In this document: positions 31,209 through 42,424 of the stretch, piece by piece
Position numbering within the stretch: the stretch's first letter is position 1
How the letters are laid out: every line of letters starts with the position of its first letter
Position numbers and translations under genes: made by a program
NCBI RefSeq assembly: GCF_030161615.1
Contig: NZ_BSUN01000001.1
Location: 62,001 to 126,000, forward strand
Source of the DNA: Demequina litorisediminis
Lineage (GTDB): Bacteria > Actinomycetota > Actinomycetes > Actinomycetales > Demequinaceae
Direction: 5' to 3'
DNA: 64,000 nt
The notes under the pieces: generated by a model
What the model saw: the letters and a program-made list of their open reading frames with translations, nothing else
What the model was told of the DNA's origin: nothing
Databases searched by the model: none

Positions 31209-33663
31209 ATGGCCGTCGTGCCCGAGAGCCACATCGTCGATATCGACGTCAGCGCCGAGATGGAGACCTCGTTCCTCGAGTATGCGTACTCGGTGATCTA
31301 CTCGCGCGCCCTGCCGGACGCGCGCGATGGCCTGAAGCCCGTGCAACGCCGCATCATCTACGCGATGGGCGACATGGGCCTGCGACCGGACCGCGGGCAC
31401 GTGAAGTCGTCCCGTGTGGTCGGCGAGGTCATGGGTAAGTACCACCCGCACGGCGACAGCGCTATCTACGACGCCCTGGTGCGTATGGCGCAGCCCTTCT
31501 CGCTGCGACTCCCGCTGGTGGATGGTCACGGCAACTTCGGCTCGCTCGACGACGGCCCCGCCGCGGCGCGCTACACCGAGGCGCGTCTCGCGAAGGCTTC
31601 CATGGCCATGATCGCGGACCTCGACGAGAACGTCGTGGACCGCGTACCGAACTACGACAACAAGGCTCACACAGCCCGAGGTTCTGCCCGCGGCCCTTCC
31701 GAACCTGCTGGTCAACGGAGCCTCCGGCATCGCTGTCGGCATGGCCACCAACATGGCGCCGCACAACCTTATTGAGGTCATCTCCGCCGCCCGCCACCTC
31801 CTCGAGAACCCCGGCGCCACCCTGGATGAGCCTGATGCGCTTCGTCCCGGGACCCGACCTTCCCGGCGGAGGCAAGATCGTAGGGCTCGACGGTGTGCGC
31901 GAGGCGTACGAGACCGGTCGCGGCAAGTTCATCACCCGCGCGACCACACGCATCGAGAAGGTGACCGCACGGCGGCAGGGCATCGTCGTGACCGAACTGC
32001 CGTACCTGGTGGGACCAGAGCGCGTCATCGAAAAGATCAAGGACGCCGTTTCCGCCAAGAAGCCTCCAGGGCGTGACGGCCGTCACCGACCTGACGGACC
32101 GCCATCACGGCCTTCGCCTCGTCATCGAGATCAAGAACGGGTTCAACCCCGATGCCGTGCTCGAGCGCCTCTACAAGGCTCACGCCGCTCGAGGAATCGT
32201 TCTCGATGAACAACGTGGCGCTCGTCGAGGGCCAGCCGCGCACGATGGGCCTCAAGGAGATGCTGCAGGTCTGGGTCGGGCACCGCCTCGACGTCACCCG
32301 CCGCCGGTCCGAGCACCGCCTCGGGTCGCGACGCGACCGCCTGCACCTCGTGGACGGCCTGCTGGTGGCCATCCTCGACATCGACGACGTGATTCAGATC
32401 ATTCGTTCGTCCGAGGACACCGCCGAGGCGCGCGAGCGCCTCATGAAGGCATTCGACCTCTCGGAGATCCAGTCCGAGTACATCCTCGAACTGCGCCTGC
32501 GTCGCCTCACCAAGTTCTCGCGCCTCGAGCCTCGAGAACGAAAAGGCGCAGTTGCTCGCCGAGATCGCCGAGCCTGGAGGAGATTCTCGCCTCGGATCGC
32601 GCACTGCGCGCGGTGGTGGGCGCGGAGATGGATTCCGCGGCAGCCGAGCACGGCACGCCCCGCCGGACCATTCTGTTGGCAGAGGCGGGCGCGGTGACCT
32701 CCGCAGCCGCGGCTCCCGGCGCCGTCTCCGGCCGGGCCAGCAAGAGTGCCGCTCCGTCCCTCGAGATCGAGGACACGCCCTGCTACGCGCTGTTGTCGGC
32801 CACGGGCCTGGTGGCTCGGACCACCGACGACGAGGCCCCGGTGCGCGACGGCCGTCGCAGCGCCCACGACGTGCTGCGCTCCGTGCTGCATACGTCGACG
32901 CGTGCGGACATCGGCGTCGTGACCTCCGCAGGCCGCGTGCTGCGTCTGTCGATGATGGAGCCTGTCCGCCATCGCCCCCACCAGCGAGCCGCCGTCGCTC
33001 GGTGGCGGCTCGCCGCTGTCCGAGCACCTCACGCTCGACAAGGATGAGGAGCCGCTCGCGCTCATCTCGCTCACCTCCGACGTGCCGCTGGCGCTCGGCA
33101 CCTCCGACGGTGTCGTCAAGCGCGTCAAGGCCGAGCCTGCCCCCAATAAGGACGCCTGGGAAATCATCTCCTTGCACGAGGGCGACCGCGTCATCGGCGC
33201 CGCCCCCGCCTCGGACTCCAGCGAACTCGTGTTCGTCACGGATCAGGCGTCGCTGCTGCGCTTCGCGGCCGACAAGGTGCGGCCGCAGGGCCGATCCGGC
33301 GGTGGCGTCGCGGGCATCAACCTTGAAGACGGCGTCAACGCGCTGTTCTTCGGGGTGGTACGTACCCCGGCCGATGCGGTGGTGGTCACCATCGCGGGCT
33401 CGTCGACCGCGCTGCCTGGCACGGTTCCCGGTGCCGCCAAGGTGACGCCGTTCTCCGAGTACCCCGCCAAGGGGCGCGCCACCGGCGGCGTGCGCGCACA
33501 CCGGTTCCTCAAGGGCGAAGACACGCTGCTCATCGCGTGGGTGGGCAAGGGACCCGCGAAGGCCACCTCGGGCGCTGGCCAGGAGGTCGCGCTGCCCGAA
33601 GATCACGGCCGACGCGACGGTTCGGGATCTCCCCTGGCCACTCCGGTGCTCGGCATCGGATAG
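31209..33663 (+). CDS. parC: DNA topoisomerase IV subunit A (ParC-type)
   Basis: A repaired product of about 815 residues. The type IIA breakage-reunion domain shows [18 protein letters not shown], a [18 protein letters not shown] segment and active-site Tyr in [10 protein letters not shown]. The C-terminal beta-pinwheel lacks a gyrase GyrA box (the place reads KGRATGGVR), which favours topoisomerase IV over gyrase. Seven extra bases in AGCT break it, near 31667, 31828, 32066, 32178, 32529, 32571 and 32960. Its partner parE is 5 kb away, with ppc and thrE in between. An RBS-like CCAGGAGA precedes the ATG. Confidence 0.92.
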
Positions 33664-33677
33664 GACGCCAGCAGGCC

Positions 33678-33728
33678 ACGCGCAAGGGCCCGCCCCCGGA
33701 TCACTCCCGGGGGCGGGCCCTTGCGCGT
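33678..33728. terminator. 22-bp perfect hairpin between parC and ppc
   Basis: ACGCGCAAGGGCCCGCCCCC at 33678 onward (22-base arm) pairs without mismatch with the arm ending at 33728, leaving a 7-nt loop. It sits between the convergent parC and ppc stop codons and is the strongest simple hairpin I see in the window. A bidirectional terminator is likely despite the missing T run. Confidence 0.85.
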
Positions 33729-33744
33729 GATGGCGTGGTGCGGG

Positions 33745-36420
33745 TCAGCCCGTGTTCTGCACTCCGGCGGAGACACCGTTCACGGTCAGCAGCAACACTT
33801 TGCGCACCGCGTCCACGGCGGCCTCGTCGTCCAGCCCGCCTCGCAGAGCGGCAAGCGCCCTCACCTGAATGAGCGACAGCGCATCCACGTAGGGAGCGCG
33901 CAGCCTGAACCGCACGTCCCAGCACGCGGCGCTTCGCCAGGGGGCGCTCCGAACCCGTGACGTTGAGTACCCACTCGCGGGTGAGCGCCATCTCGTCGAG
34001 CACCATCTGCGCGAGGTCCTCGCGGTCGCCGAGTGCAAGGTAGCGGCTCGCCAGCAGGCTCGTCGGTCTTCGCCAGCGACATCTCGATGTTGTCGAGCAG
34101 CGTCGTGAACAGCGGCCACTCGGCATACGCGCGACGCAGTTCAGCAAGATCGCCGTAGGCCTCGAGCGCGCTGCCAAGCCCGTACCACCCGGCGAGATTG
34201 ATGCGCGCCTGGCTCCAAGAGAACACCCACGGAATCGCGCGCAGATCATCCAGCGAGTTCACGGACAGTCCGCGCTTCGCGGGACGGGAGCCGATGGGCA
34301 ACAGGCCCAGGCTCCTCGAGCGGCGTCACCTGCGCGAACCACTGCGGGAAGCCATCGGCCTTCACCAACTCGTGGAAACGCGCGCGTGACGTCTCATCCA
34401 GCCTGGAGGCAAGGTCCGCGAACGCAGCCGTCGCCTCCGTGTTGCGCTTCTCGACGCTCGGCGAGGCTTGGAGCAGCGTTGCCGCCGCCACCTCCTCGAT
34501 GTGGCGCTCCGCGATGGTCGCGGTGCCATAGCGAGCGAGAATGACCTCGCCCTGCTCCGTGAGCCAAAGCGGCCGTCCACCGAGCCTGCGGGCTGGGCCA
34601 TGACCGCACGGTTGGCGGGGCCGCCGCCACGTCCGAGCGCGCCTCCGCGTCCGTGGAACAACGTGAGCACGATGTCGTGGCGCTCCGCCCACTGCGCGAT
34701 GCGCTGCTGCGCCGAGTGCAGGGCGAGCGTCGCGGACACGGGACCCACGTCCTTCGACGAGTCCGAGTAGCCGAGCATCACCTCGACGCGACGGCCGTTC
34801 TCCGCGAGGCGCTTGCGCACCGCAGGGAACTCCAGCATCGCCTCGAGGATCTCCACCGAGTTCTCGAGGTCCTCAAACGTCTCGAACAGCGGGATCGCGT
34901 CGATGACGGGCGCATCGCCGTCGCCGAAGGCATGGGCGGCCAGTTCGTAGACCGCCGACAGGTGTTCGGGCGCCTGAGTGAACGACACGATGTAACGGCG
35001 CGCGGCGCGGACGCCGTAGCGCTGCTGAACGGCGCCGATGGCCCGATACGTGTCGAGCACCTCACGCGTGCGGGGCTGAAGTTCGCCGTGAACGCCGTTG
35101 GCGGCGATGTCGGCAAGGGCCTCCTCGTGCACCTGCGAGTGCTGACGCACCTCGAGTTCGGCGAGGTGGAAGCCAAACGTGCGCACCTGCCAGATGAGCC
35201 TGCTGCAACTGGCCGTAGGCGGCGCGGCTGGCGCCCGCCGCCACGAGCGACTCCTGCACCACCGCGAGGTCGTCGACAAGCGCCTCGGGGCTGGCGTACT
35301 GCAGGTCCGCGTTGCGCGCCTGCGTAGCGGCCACCCGTGCCGCGACGAACAGCATCGCGGCGCGGTGGGGTTCGTGCGGGGACTCGTTGTCGGCATCGGC
35401 GCTCAGAGCACCGTCCAGGCTGGGACTGCCGCTGGCGAAGCGCCAGCAGGGCCGCCGAAGGCGGCGTCGTGGCGTCGTCGAGCGTCAAGGCACGCGCCAC
35501 CGTCAGCGAGGCCTTCTGCAGCGCCGTCAGCGCGTGCTCGGCGGCGAGCGCCGCCGCGGACCGTGTGATCTCCGCCGTCACGTTGGGGTTGCCGTCGCGG
35601 TCGCCGCCGATCCACGAGCCGAGCGACACGAACGGACGCACCAGCGGCTCGGTGCGTCCCGCATCGTCGCCCAGGAGGTAGTCGTCGAGGCGCCGGTAGA
35701 CACGCGGGAACGTCTCGAACATCGTCGACTCGACCACGGCGAGGGCCGAGCGAACCTCGTCGAGAACCGTGGGCTTCTGCGCACGGATCAGCGAGGTGCG
35801 CCACAGTCCGTCGATCTCGGCGAGCAGGGCGCGCTCGCTTTCGGCACCCGTGGTACCGCCGATGTCATCGCCATCGCGAGAATCCAGCAAAGCGGAGATA
35901 CGGCGGATACCCCCGAGACGGCACGGCGACGCGCCTCAGTCGGGTGCGCCGTCAGCACGGGACGGAACTCCATCGCCTGGACGCGACGCAGCGCCTCGTC
36001 GCGGCCCACCTCATCGGCAAGCCTGCGCAAACGCCGCCGAGAGCGAGTCATCCTCCGTCAGGGTCGAGGCGCGGCGCTGCTTCAGCACGCGCACGCGGTG
36101 GTGCTCCTCGGCCAGGTTCGCGAGGTGGAAGTAGCACGTAAAGGCCCGTGCCACCTGCTCCGCACGCTCCAGTGAGAAACCCTCGACGAGGGCTTCCGCC
36201 TCGTCGAGCGCCACGCGTCCGGTTTCGGGGTCGAGATCGTGCGCCCGAATCGTCAGTTCGCGCAGGCTTTCTCGACATCGGCGAGCAGTGCGTCGCCCCC
36301 TGATTCGCGCAGCACACGGCCGAGAAGGCCTCCGAGGAGGCGGACGTCGTCGCGGAGCGGATCGGGAACTTCGTGGCGAGCGAGAGTGCGCTCTGCCGGG
36401 GTCAGCGAGTTCTCAGTCAC
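33745..36420 (-). CDS. ppc: phosphoenolpyruvate carboxylase
   Basis: A repaired product of about 890 residues. It carboxylates PEP to oxaloacetate, refilling the TCA cycle. Active-site motifs: [12 protein letters not shown] (catalytic His), [29 protein letters not shown] and [14 protein letters not shown], and the C-terminal NTG. A GTG start at 36420 is used. Six extra bases in AGCT (near 36028, 35428, 35195, 34312, 34058, 33903) and three lost bases (near 36268, 35913, 34577) break the frame. Net arithmetic closes exactly. Confidence 0.95.
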
Positions 36421-36512
36421 AAGGGCGAGACTACTGGCTCACCGCCCGGTCTTTGCAATCCCCTGGTCTTGGCTTGGTCAAGGAGCGCCCGACGGACGGG
36501 CTGATGTGCCGC

Positions 36513-37826
36513 TCAAGAACCCGTCGCCCACTCGCGGTCCGTCACGAGTTTGGCCGCCACAAGGCCCACCATGATGGACACCATGATGACGCTGACCTCC
36601 AGCATGCCTGCCGCAGCGGAGATGTAGTCGCCGGAGTTCAGCGCCACCAGCGCCTCGTGCGCGGGGACGCCGGGAATCATCACAAGGACGGCAGGCACCG
36701 ACAGCGTGATGACCGGGAATCGTCCGCCCCGCGCGGCCAGCGCCGCCAGGCAGCCCACCAGGAGACACGCAAGGGTGGTCGCCGCCTGGATCTCCAGCCC
36801 GGCATCGACAGACCACAGCCGCGCAGTGTTCGCCACGCCGCCGATGCCGGCTGCGGTCAGCGCAAGGCGCCACGGGCTGTTGAACATCAGCGCAAAGCCG
36901 AGCACGCCAAGGAACGATGGCACCGCCCACAACAGGAGGTCCACGCCGAGCGACGCATGCTCGACCACGCGGGGTGCCGTCTCGAGGCTGGTGACGAGTG
37001 ATACCGCCCACACGCTGACCCCGGCGGCCATCACCAGCATCGTCGCGTAGACAATGCGCTGGATCCCCGATTGGACATCGTTCTTGGCCATGTCGAGCGC
37101 GCCGGTGATCAGCGCGAACCCAGGGAGGAGGAACAGGACCGAGGAGATGTAGCCCGCGGCGTGGATGGTCAGATCGGGCCCTGACGTGACAGCGCCCACC
37201 AGGGCGATGCCCGCGGCATACAGGGCGGTCGCTACCGCGGCGGCCACGAGCGTGACGCCAAACGTGTTGAAGTGTCGGTGCGCGAGGGTCCGCCGTACCT
37301 GCTGTCCCGCCATCGCCGCGAGGAAGACGATCAGCACCTCCCACGGCACGCCGCCGTTGAGCACGGCAAATGCGCCACACGCCACGCCCGCCACCGCACT
37401 GTTGACCCACCCGGGATAGAGCGCTCCCCTGCCCTCGATCTCGTCGAGGGCACGGTGGACTTCCTGGGGGCTGGTGCGCTCGGGCAGCGTGCGCCGCATG
37501 CGGTCCAGGTGCGCGAGGCGGTCCACGTTGACGGCGAACGAGCGGTTCTCCGTCACCTCGGTGCGGAAGATCTTGCCGCGATGCGAGGTGGCCGAGATCG
37601 CCGTCATGGACACGTGATTGCTGTGCTCATGGACCCCGAGCGAGTGAGACACGGCCGCCATCGCCTGCTTCACGCGATAGGCGGCGGTACCTGCCGCGAG
37701 CATCATCCGTCCCACCCGCAGGATCACGCGGGATTGCTCGATCAACGTCACCGGCTCGAGGGACTCCTCGATCTCGTTGACGGACCGCACCTGCGTGTCG
37801 TCGGGCCGCTCCTGCTCGTCGCTCAC
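36513..37826 (-). CDS. thrE: threonine/serine exporter (ThrE family)
   Basis: 437 residues, uninterrupted. The N-terminal half is the DUF1212-type domain (RVGRMMLAAGTAAYRVKQAM, VHEHSNHVSMTAISATS, HRALDEIEGRG), followed by about ten helices, the last five forming the DUF3815-like part. This fused layout is that of Corynebacterium glutamicum ThrE, which exports threonine and serine. It lies 92 bp upstream of ppc in transcription order, so a shared transcript is possible. Few AGCT sites occur here and the frame is intact. Confidence 0.85.
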   Translation of the reverse strand: MSDEQERPDDTQVRSVNEIEESLEPVTLIEQSRVILRVGRMMLAAGTAAYRVKQAMAAVSHSLGVHEHSNHVSMTAISATSHRGKIFRTEVTENRSFAVNVDRLAHLDRMRRTLPERTSPQEVHRALDEIEGRGALYPGWVNSAVAGVACGAFAVLNGGVPWEVLIVFLAAMAGQQVRRTLAHRHFNTFGVTLVAAAVATALYAAGIALVGAVTSGPDLTIHAAGYISSVLFLLPGFALITGALDMAKNDVQSGIQRIVYATMLVMAAGVSVWAVSLVTSLETAPRVVEHASLGVDLLLWAVPSFLGVLGFALMFNSPWRLALTAAGIGGVANTARLWSVDAGLEIQAATTLACLLVGCLAALAARGGRFPVITLSVPAVLVMIPGVPAHEALVALNSGDYISAAAGMLEVSVIMVSIMVGLVAAKLVTDREWATGS

Positions 37827-37928
37827 GTGGTCATTGTGTCAGGCAGGACAGCGAGGATGCCGGTTCAAGGTCCCGCGTCCCAGGGCCGATGCCGTGCCAC
37901 CGGCACGCTGGAGACTCGCGCGCCCGCC

Positions 37929-37963
37929 CGTGATGCGCCGCGCCGCGGCGCCTGCGCGTCACG
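37929..37963. terminator. imperfect hairpin upstream of thrE
   Basis: CGTGATGCGCCGCGCC and GGCGCCTGCGCGTCACG form an imperfect GC-rich stem directly after the stop of the small membrane protein gene (37967) and before thrE. It could end the parE-side transcript. Confidence 0.5.
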
Positions 37964-37966
37964 AGT

Positions 37967-38317
37967 TCAGCGTTTGAGGACCGCAAGTCGCGCGTCGACC
38001 GCCGCCTCCCACTGGCGCGCACGGCGGCGTGCCTCGATCACGCCGAGGCCCGAGACGACGGCGAGGCCGATGGCTCCCGCGGCCCACGATGTGCGACGCG
38101 TCGCCGCCGCCACGGCCGCCCCGCCGGTAGCGATCACGATGAGGCCGCTCATGGCGAAGTAGGAGCGCGCGTAGGCCTTCATCTCGGCGAGTGCGGCGAC
38201 ATCCGCGCACGCCATGATCGCGTCCACATCCTGGTGGAGCATGAGGCGTGGGCCGGTGCCGGACGCCCCCATGTGAGGCAGTCCGGCGTTGCGGTCAAGG
38301 TATGCGGGGTCGCCCAT
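37967..38317 (-). CDS. small membrane protein of unknown function
   Basis: 116 residues, uninterrupted. A polar N-terminus (about 50 residues) precedes two hydrophobic segments, [20 protein letters not shown] and [17 protein letters not shown], then a basic tail ([13 protein letters not shown]). I do not recognise the family. It starts 37 bp downstream of the parE stop on the same strand and may be co-transcribed with it. Confidence 0.6.
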   Translation of the reverse strand: MGDPAYLDRNAGLPHMGASGTGPRLMLHQDVDAIMACADVAALAEMKAYARSYFAMSGLIVIATGGAAVAAATRRTSWAAGAIGLAVVSGLGVIEARRRARQWEAAVDARLAVLKR

Positions 38318-38353
38318 TCACCCAGGTTCGCACGCAGGCGCGCGACGCGCGCC

Positions 38354-40487
38354 TTACGCGTCGATCTGTGCGAGGTCGAGCGGGCTGCGCCGGCGATGAT
38401 GAAGTCGCGCCGCGGGCCCACATCGTTGCCCATCAGCAACTCGAACACCCGCTCCGCGGCCTCGGCGTCGTCGGCGGTCACGCGGCGCAAGGTCCGGTGC
38501 TCCGGGTCCATCGTGGTCTCCGCCAGGCTGGTCGGCGTCCATCTCGCCAAGACCCTTGTATCGCTGGATGTCCTCGTTGTACTTGCGGCCCTTGCGACGC
38601 AGGTCGGCGAGCGTGGTCGCCAACTCCTTCTCCGAGTAGGTGTACACGTACTCCTTCTCCCTGCGTGGCGACCCCTTGACCTCGATGCGATGCAGCGGTG
38701 GGACGGCGGCGTAGACACGCCCGGCGTCAATGAGGGGACGCATGTAGCGGAAGAACAACGTGAGAAGCAGCGTACGGATGTGGGCGCCGTCGACATCGGC
38801 GTCCGTCATCAGGATGATCTTCCCGTAGCGCGCCTGCTCCAGGTCAAACGTGCGGCCCGAACCGGCGCCAAGGACCTGGATGATGGCGGCGCACTCCGCG
38901 TTGTGCAGCATGTCCGTCACGGAGGCCTTCTGCACGTTCAGGATCTTGCCGCGAATGGGGAACAGCGCCTGGAAATCGGAGCGGCGCGCGAGCCTTCGCG
39001 GTACCGAGCGCGGAGTCACCCTCGACGATGAACAACTCGGACTGCTGGACGTCGTTGGAGCGACAGTCGGCGAGCCTTGGCAGGCAACGACGAGGTCTCG
39101 AGGGCGTTCTTACGCCGCGAGATCTCCTTCTGCTTGCGAGCCGCGACCCGCGCCCGCATCTCCGCCACGATCTTCTCGAGCACGGAGTTTGCCTGCTGCT
39201 TGTGGTCGCGCTTGGGGCTGGTGAAGATAGCGTTCAGTTCCGTCTCGACGGTCTTCGCGACGATGGCGCGCACGGGCGTGGTGCCCAAGACCTCCTTGGT
39301 CTGACCCTCGAACTGCGGCTCGGGGATACGGACCGTGACGATGGCGGTCAGCCCCGCCATGATGTCGTCCTTCTCGATGCGCTCGGCGCCGTCCTTGCCC
39401 GTGAGCCTTGAGACGGCGTGCATTGGTCTCGATGACCTTGCGCATGATCTTCGTCAGACCGGTCTCGAATCCCGCCTGGTGGGTACCGCCCTTGGGCGTC
39501 GAGATGATGTTGACGAAGGACCGCACCTCGGTCTCGTAGCCCACGCCCCAACGCAAGGCGATGTCGACCACGCACTCGCGCTCCACTTCTTCGGACACGA
39601 GCGCGCCGTCAGCCTTCAGCACCGGCACCGTCTCCTTGTAGGAGCCCTTGCCCTGGATCTCCCAGGTGTCCGTGATACCGGCATCGGTCGCGACGAAGTC
39701 CACGAAGTCCTTGGCGCCGCCGTCGTAGCGGAACGACTCCTCGTGGGGCTCAGCGGGGTTGCGCTCATCACGGATCGTCAGCGTCAGTCCCGGGACAAGG
39801 AACGCGGTCTGACGTGCGCGCGTCAGCAGGTCCTCATACGAGAACCGCGCGTTCTTGTTGAAGATCTGGCGGTCGGCCCAGTACCGCGTGCGCGTGCCCG
39901 TGCGGGCTTTCGCGACCTTGCCGGTGATGTCGATCTGCGAGCCCGTGGTGAAGGGCGCAAACGTCGAGGCGGGGCTGGGGCCGCTCGGGGCATCCGCCCA
40001 CTGGCCGGGTTCACCCCGACGGAAAGCCATGTGGTGGGTCTGGCCGCCACGGTCTACCCAGACGTCGAGACGCTCACTCAGCGCGTTGACGACGGACGCT
40101 CCCACGCCGTGCAGGCCACCCGATGCCGCGTACGAGGAGCCACCAAACTTTCCGCCCGCGTGCAGCCTTGGTCATGACGACCTCAAGCCCGGTCAGACCG
40201 GTCTTGGGCTCCACGTCGACGGGGATACCGCGGCCGAAGTCACGCACCTCCACCGAGTCATCGGCGTAGAGGATCACCTCGATGGTGTCACCGTGGCCGC
40301 CAAGAGCCTCGTCCACGGAGTTGTCGATGACCTCCCACAGGCAGTGCATGAGGCCACGCGAGTCCGTGGTGCCGATGTACATGCCGGGTCGCTTGCGGAC
40401 CGCCTCGAGGCCCTCGAGGACGGACAGGTGTCGTGCGGAGTAATCGGATGCTGCCACGGCGACAAGGGTAGACGGCGCCACCGACAC
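38354..40487 (-). CDS. parE: DNA topoisomerase IV subunit B (ParE-type)
   Basis: A repaired product of about 709 residues. The GHKL ATPase domain shows [19 protein letters not shown] and [15 protein letters not shown]; the TOPRIM domain shows [10 protein letters not shown] and [25 protein letters not shown] follows. It decatenates chromosomes with ParC. The start is uncertain: GTG at 40487 gives the longest form, a GTG near 40457 ([10 protein letters not shown]) is also possible. Five extra bases in AGCT (near 40166, 39408, 39074, 38994, 38528) and one lost base near 38388 break the frame. Confidence 0.92.
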
Positions 40488-40583
40488 GGGCCGACAGGCT
40501 CACCGAGCCGGAGCATCGGCCGCACCGCCTCCCTCGGGACTACCAGGAGCCTTGCGAGCGTTGAGAATCGCAAGGAGGGCACC

Positions 40584-41450
40584 ATGACCACGAGGACGAC
40601 CACAGCGACTGCCACCGCAGCCGACCGGTGGAGACAAGGGACTGTCGCCGCGGGCGCCATCGTCGCCATGGCGGGTGCGGCGTGGGGCTCCGGCGCCTTT
40701 GGAGGAACGGCCATCGCCGATGCCGCTGGCGGTGCACTTGACGCCGATGGCACGCTTCTCGCCCCGGCGAGCCCCGCCTTCGGAATATGGTCCGTCATCT
40801 ACGTCGCGCTGGCCCTCTTTGCGTGTGTCCAGGCGCTGCCGTCGCGGGCGACCGACCCGCGGATGCGGGCGGTCTCGTGGTGGGTACTCGCGTCCATGGT
40901 GCTGAACGCGGCCTGGATCGGCGTGGTGCAGGCGGGTGCGCTGTGGGCTTCCGTGGTGGTCATCGTGATGCTCGTCGCCGTCCTCGGCACGATCGCGAGG
41001 CGCTTGACCCTCACGGACGCCGCGAATCCTCTCGATCTCGCCGTGACCGAGATCACGGTGGGGCTCTACCTCGGGTGGAGCGCTGTCGCGACGGTCGCGA
41101 ACATTGCGGCAGCGGGACGCGACGCCGTGGGTGCCGATGCCGCCGAAGGGACGTTGGCGGCCATCCTGGCCCTTGCTGTCGTTGCCGTCATCGCGGCCAC
41201 AATGGCTGTCGCGCTCCGATGGCGCCCGGCCCTGGCGATGTCGGCCGGACTCGCGATGGCGTGGGGCCTTGGCTGGATCGCTGCCGGTCGTGCCGAGGGC
41301 GAACCCCACAACATCGCGGTGATGTGGGCGGCAGGGGTCGCCGCTGCCATCGCTTTTGCGGCACCCTTCGCGGCCTTCGACTTCCGTCGTGACCACCGCC
41401 TCGAGCCGGTGGACCTCACCGACGAGGACGTGTCGCAGCGTCGCGCTTAG
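40584..41450 (+). CDS. TspO/MBR-like tryptophan-rich membrane protein
   Basis: 288 residues, uninterrupted. After an Ala/Thr-rich start come about seven hydrophobic segments; SPAFGIWSVIYVALALFACVQ resembles the helix 2 signature of TspO-related proteins, and later helices include WWVLASMVLNAAWIGVVQ and GLYLGWSAVATVANI. The known TspO family binds porphyrins or sterols, but this longer actinobacterial branch is uncharacterised. AAGGAGGG lies 8 bp before the ATG. It is divergent from parE and overlaps the convergent GNAT gene by 4 bases. Confidence 0.55.
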   Translation: MTTRTTTATATAADRWRQGTVAAGAIVAMAGAAWGSGAFGGTAIADAAGGALDADGTLLAPASPAFGIWSVIYVALALFACVQALPSRATDPRMRAVSWWVLASMVLNAAWIGVVQAGALWASVVVIVMLVAVLGTIARRLTLTDAANPLDLAVTEITVGLYLGWSAVATVANIAAAGRDAVGADAAEGTLAAILALAVVAVIAATMAVALRWRPALAMSAGLAMAWGLGWIAAGRAEGEPHNIAVMWAAGVAAAIAFAAPFAAFDFRRDHRLEPVDLTDEDVSQRRA

Positions 41451-41941
41451 AGCCCTTCGCCCTCCGGATGGGGCACGTCCGGGCGTCCGCGCACTGTCAT
41501 CATCGCGACGTTGTCACTCTTGACCCAGAACTCGAGGTCTTCGTACAGCGGCTTGCCCATGGGGGTGGCGTGCAGTTCGACCACCTCGATGCCGCGGGCA
41601 TCGGTTTCGGCCAGCAGCGCCTCCATCACGATGCGCGCGTAGCCCTTGCGCTGATGTTGGGGCGCGGTCGACACCCACTGGATGTAGCCCATGTGGTGCG
41701 CGTGCGCACCTGGCTTCGGCAGTCGGGGGGCGATGTTGACCAGTCCGCAGCAGGCGAGCCCGCCTTCGGGGGCGTCGATCACCATGCCGATGAGGTCCTT
41801 GCCGAGGCGGTCGCGCACCAGGCGGGTGGCGTCGACGGCCCACATGGGCGTCGGCTTCGCACCCACGGCCTTATACATCAGGGCGCCGAGATGGACGATC
41901 TCGGCGGCATCGGCCGGCGTCGCCTCTCTGACGTCACTCAT
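41447..41941 (-). CDS. GNAT-family N-acetyltransferase
   Basis: 164 residues, uninterrupted. The acetyl-CoA motif A is STAPQHQRKGYARIVMEALL, followed by VVELHATPMGKPLYEDLEFW, the normal end of a GNAT fold. The acceptor is unknown. It starts 2 bp after the stop of the upstream membrane protein gene, so both are probably on one transcript. Confidence 0.85.
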   Translation of the reverse strand: MSDVREATPADAAEIVHLGALMYKAVGAKPTPMWAVDATRLVRDRLGKDLIGMVIDAPEGGLACCGLVNIAPRLPKPGAHAHHMGYIQWVSTAPQHQRKGYARIVMEALLAETDARGIEVVELHATPMGKPLYEDLEFWVKSDNVAMMTVRGRPDVPHPEGEGL

Positions 41942-41942
41942 C

Positions 41943-42317
41943 TCAGTGCCAGACGACGGCCACGACGATGTTCACGACCGTCAGCGCACCCACGAGCCAC
42001 CACAGCGTGCGCACGGGAGCAAGGTCGCCGCCGGAGGCGAGAGCGACCCTGGTCTTCTTGCCGCCGGCTTCGGCGAGCCCCGCGATCGCGAGCGCGACGA
42101 CCAGTTTGACAGCGATCTTGGCGTGGTCGAGGTCGTAGTCGTTCATCTCCGCCACACCCACCAGGAGCAGCCCGGTGAGCACCTGAGCCCTGGCGCCCCA
42201 CACCATCGTCTGCGTGATGCGCTTCGTGTCGGCACGCCACTGATCGAGGAATGGGCCGATGATGGCCGCCAGGCCAATGATGTGAAGGACCAGCAGCGTG
42301 TAGCGCAGGATGTCCAT
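41943..42317 (-). CDS. four-helix membrane protein of unknown function
   Basis: 124 residues, uninterrupted. Four hydrophobic segments: LRYTLLVLHIIGLAAIIGPFL, GARAQVLTGLLLVGVA, AVKLVVALAIAGLAEAGG and WWLVGALTVVNIVVAVVW. Similar small proteins are common in actinobacteria and are annotated only as membrane proteins. It is the first gene of a two-gene unit with the GNAT gene and is divergent from the alanine symporter. Confidence 0.65.
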   Translation of the reverse strand: MDILRYTLLVLHIIGLAAIIGPFLDQWRADTKRITQTMVWGARAQVLTGLLLVGVAEMNDYDLDHAKIAVKLVVALAIAGLAEAGGKKTRVALASGGDLAPVRTLWWLVGALTVVNIVVAVVWH

Positions 42318-42424
42318 GTGGCGTCTTCCTCCCAGATGAGTTCGGCGTCGATGCTATCGCGGCAAGGGCTCGACGCCCGCACCGCTCGCGGTCACCGACG
42401 TCGCGCGATTAGCCTTGCCCCACC

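Noticed and set aside
32143..33606. Minus-strand frame of 487 codons opposite parC
   Set aside because: Shadow frame; parC motifs on the plus strand are unmistakable.
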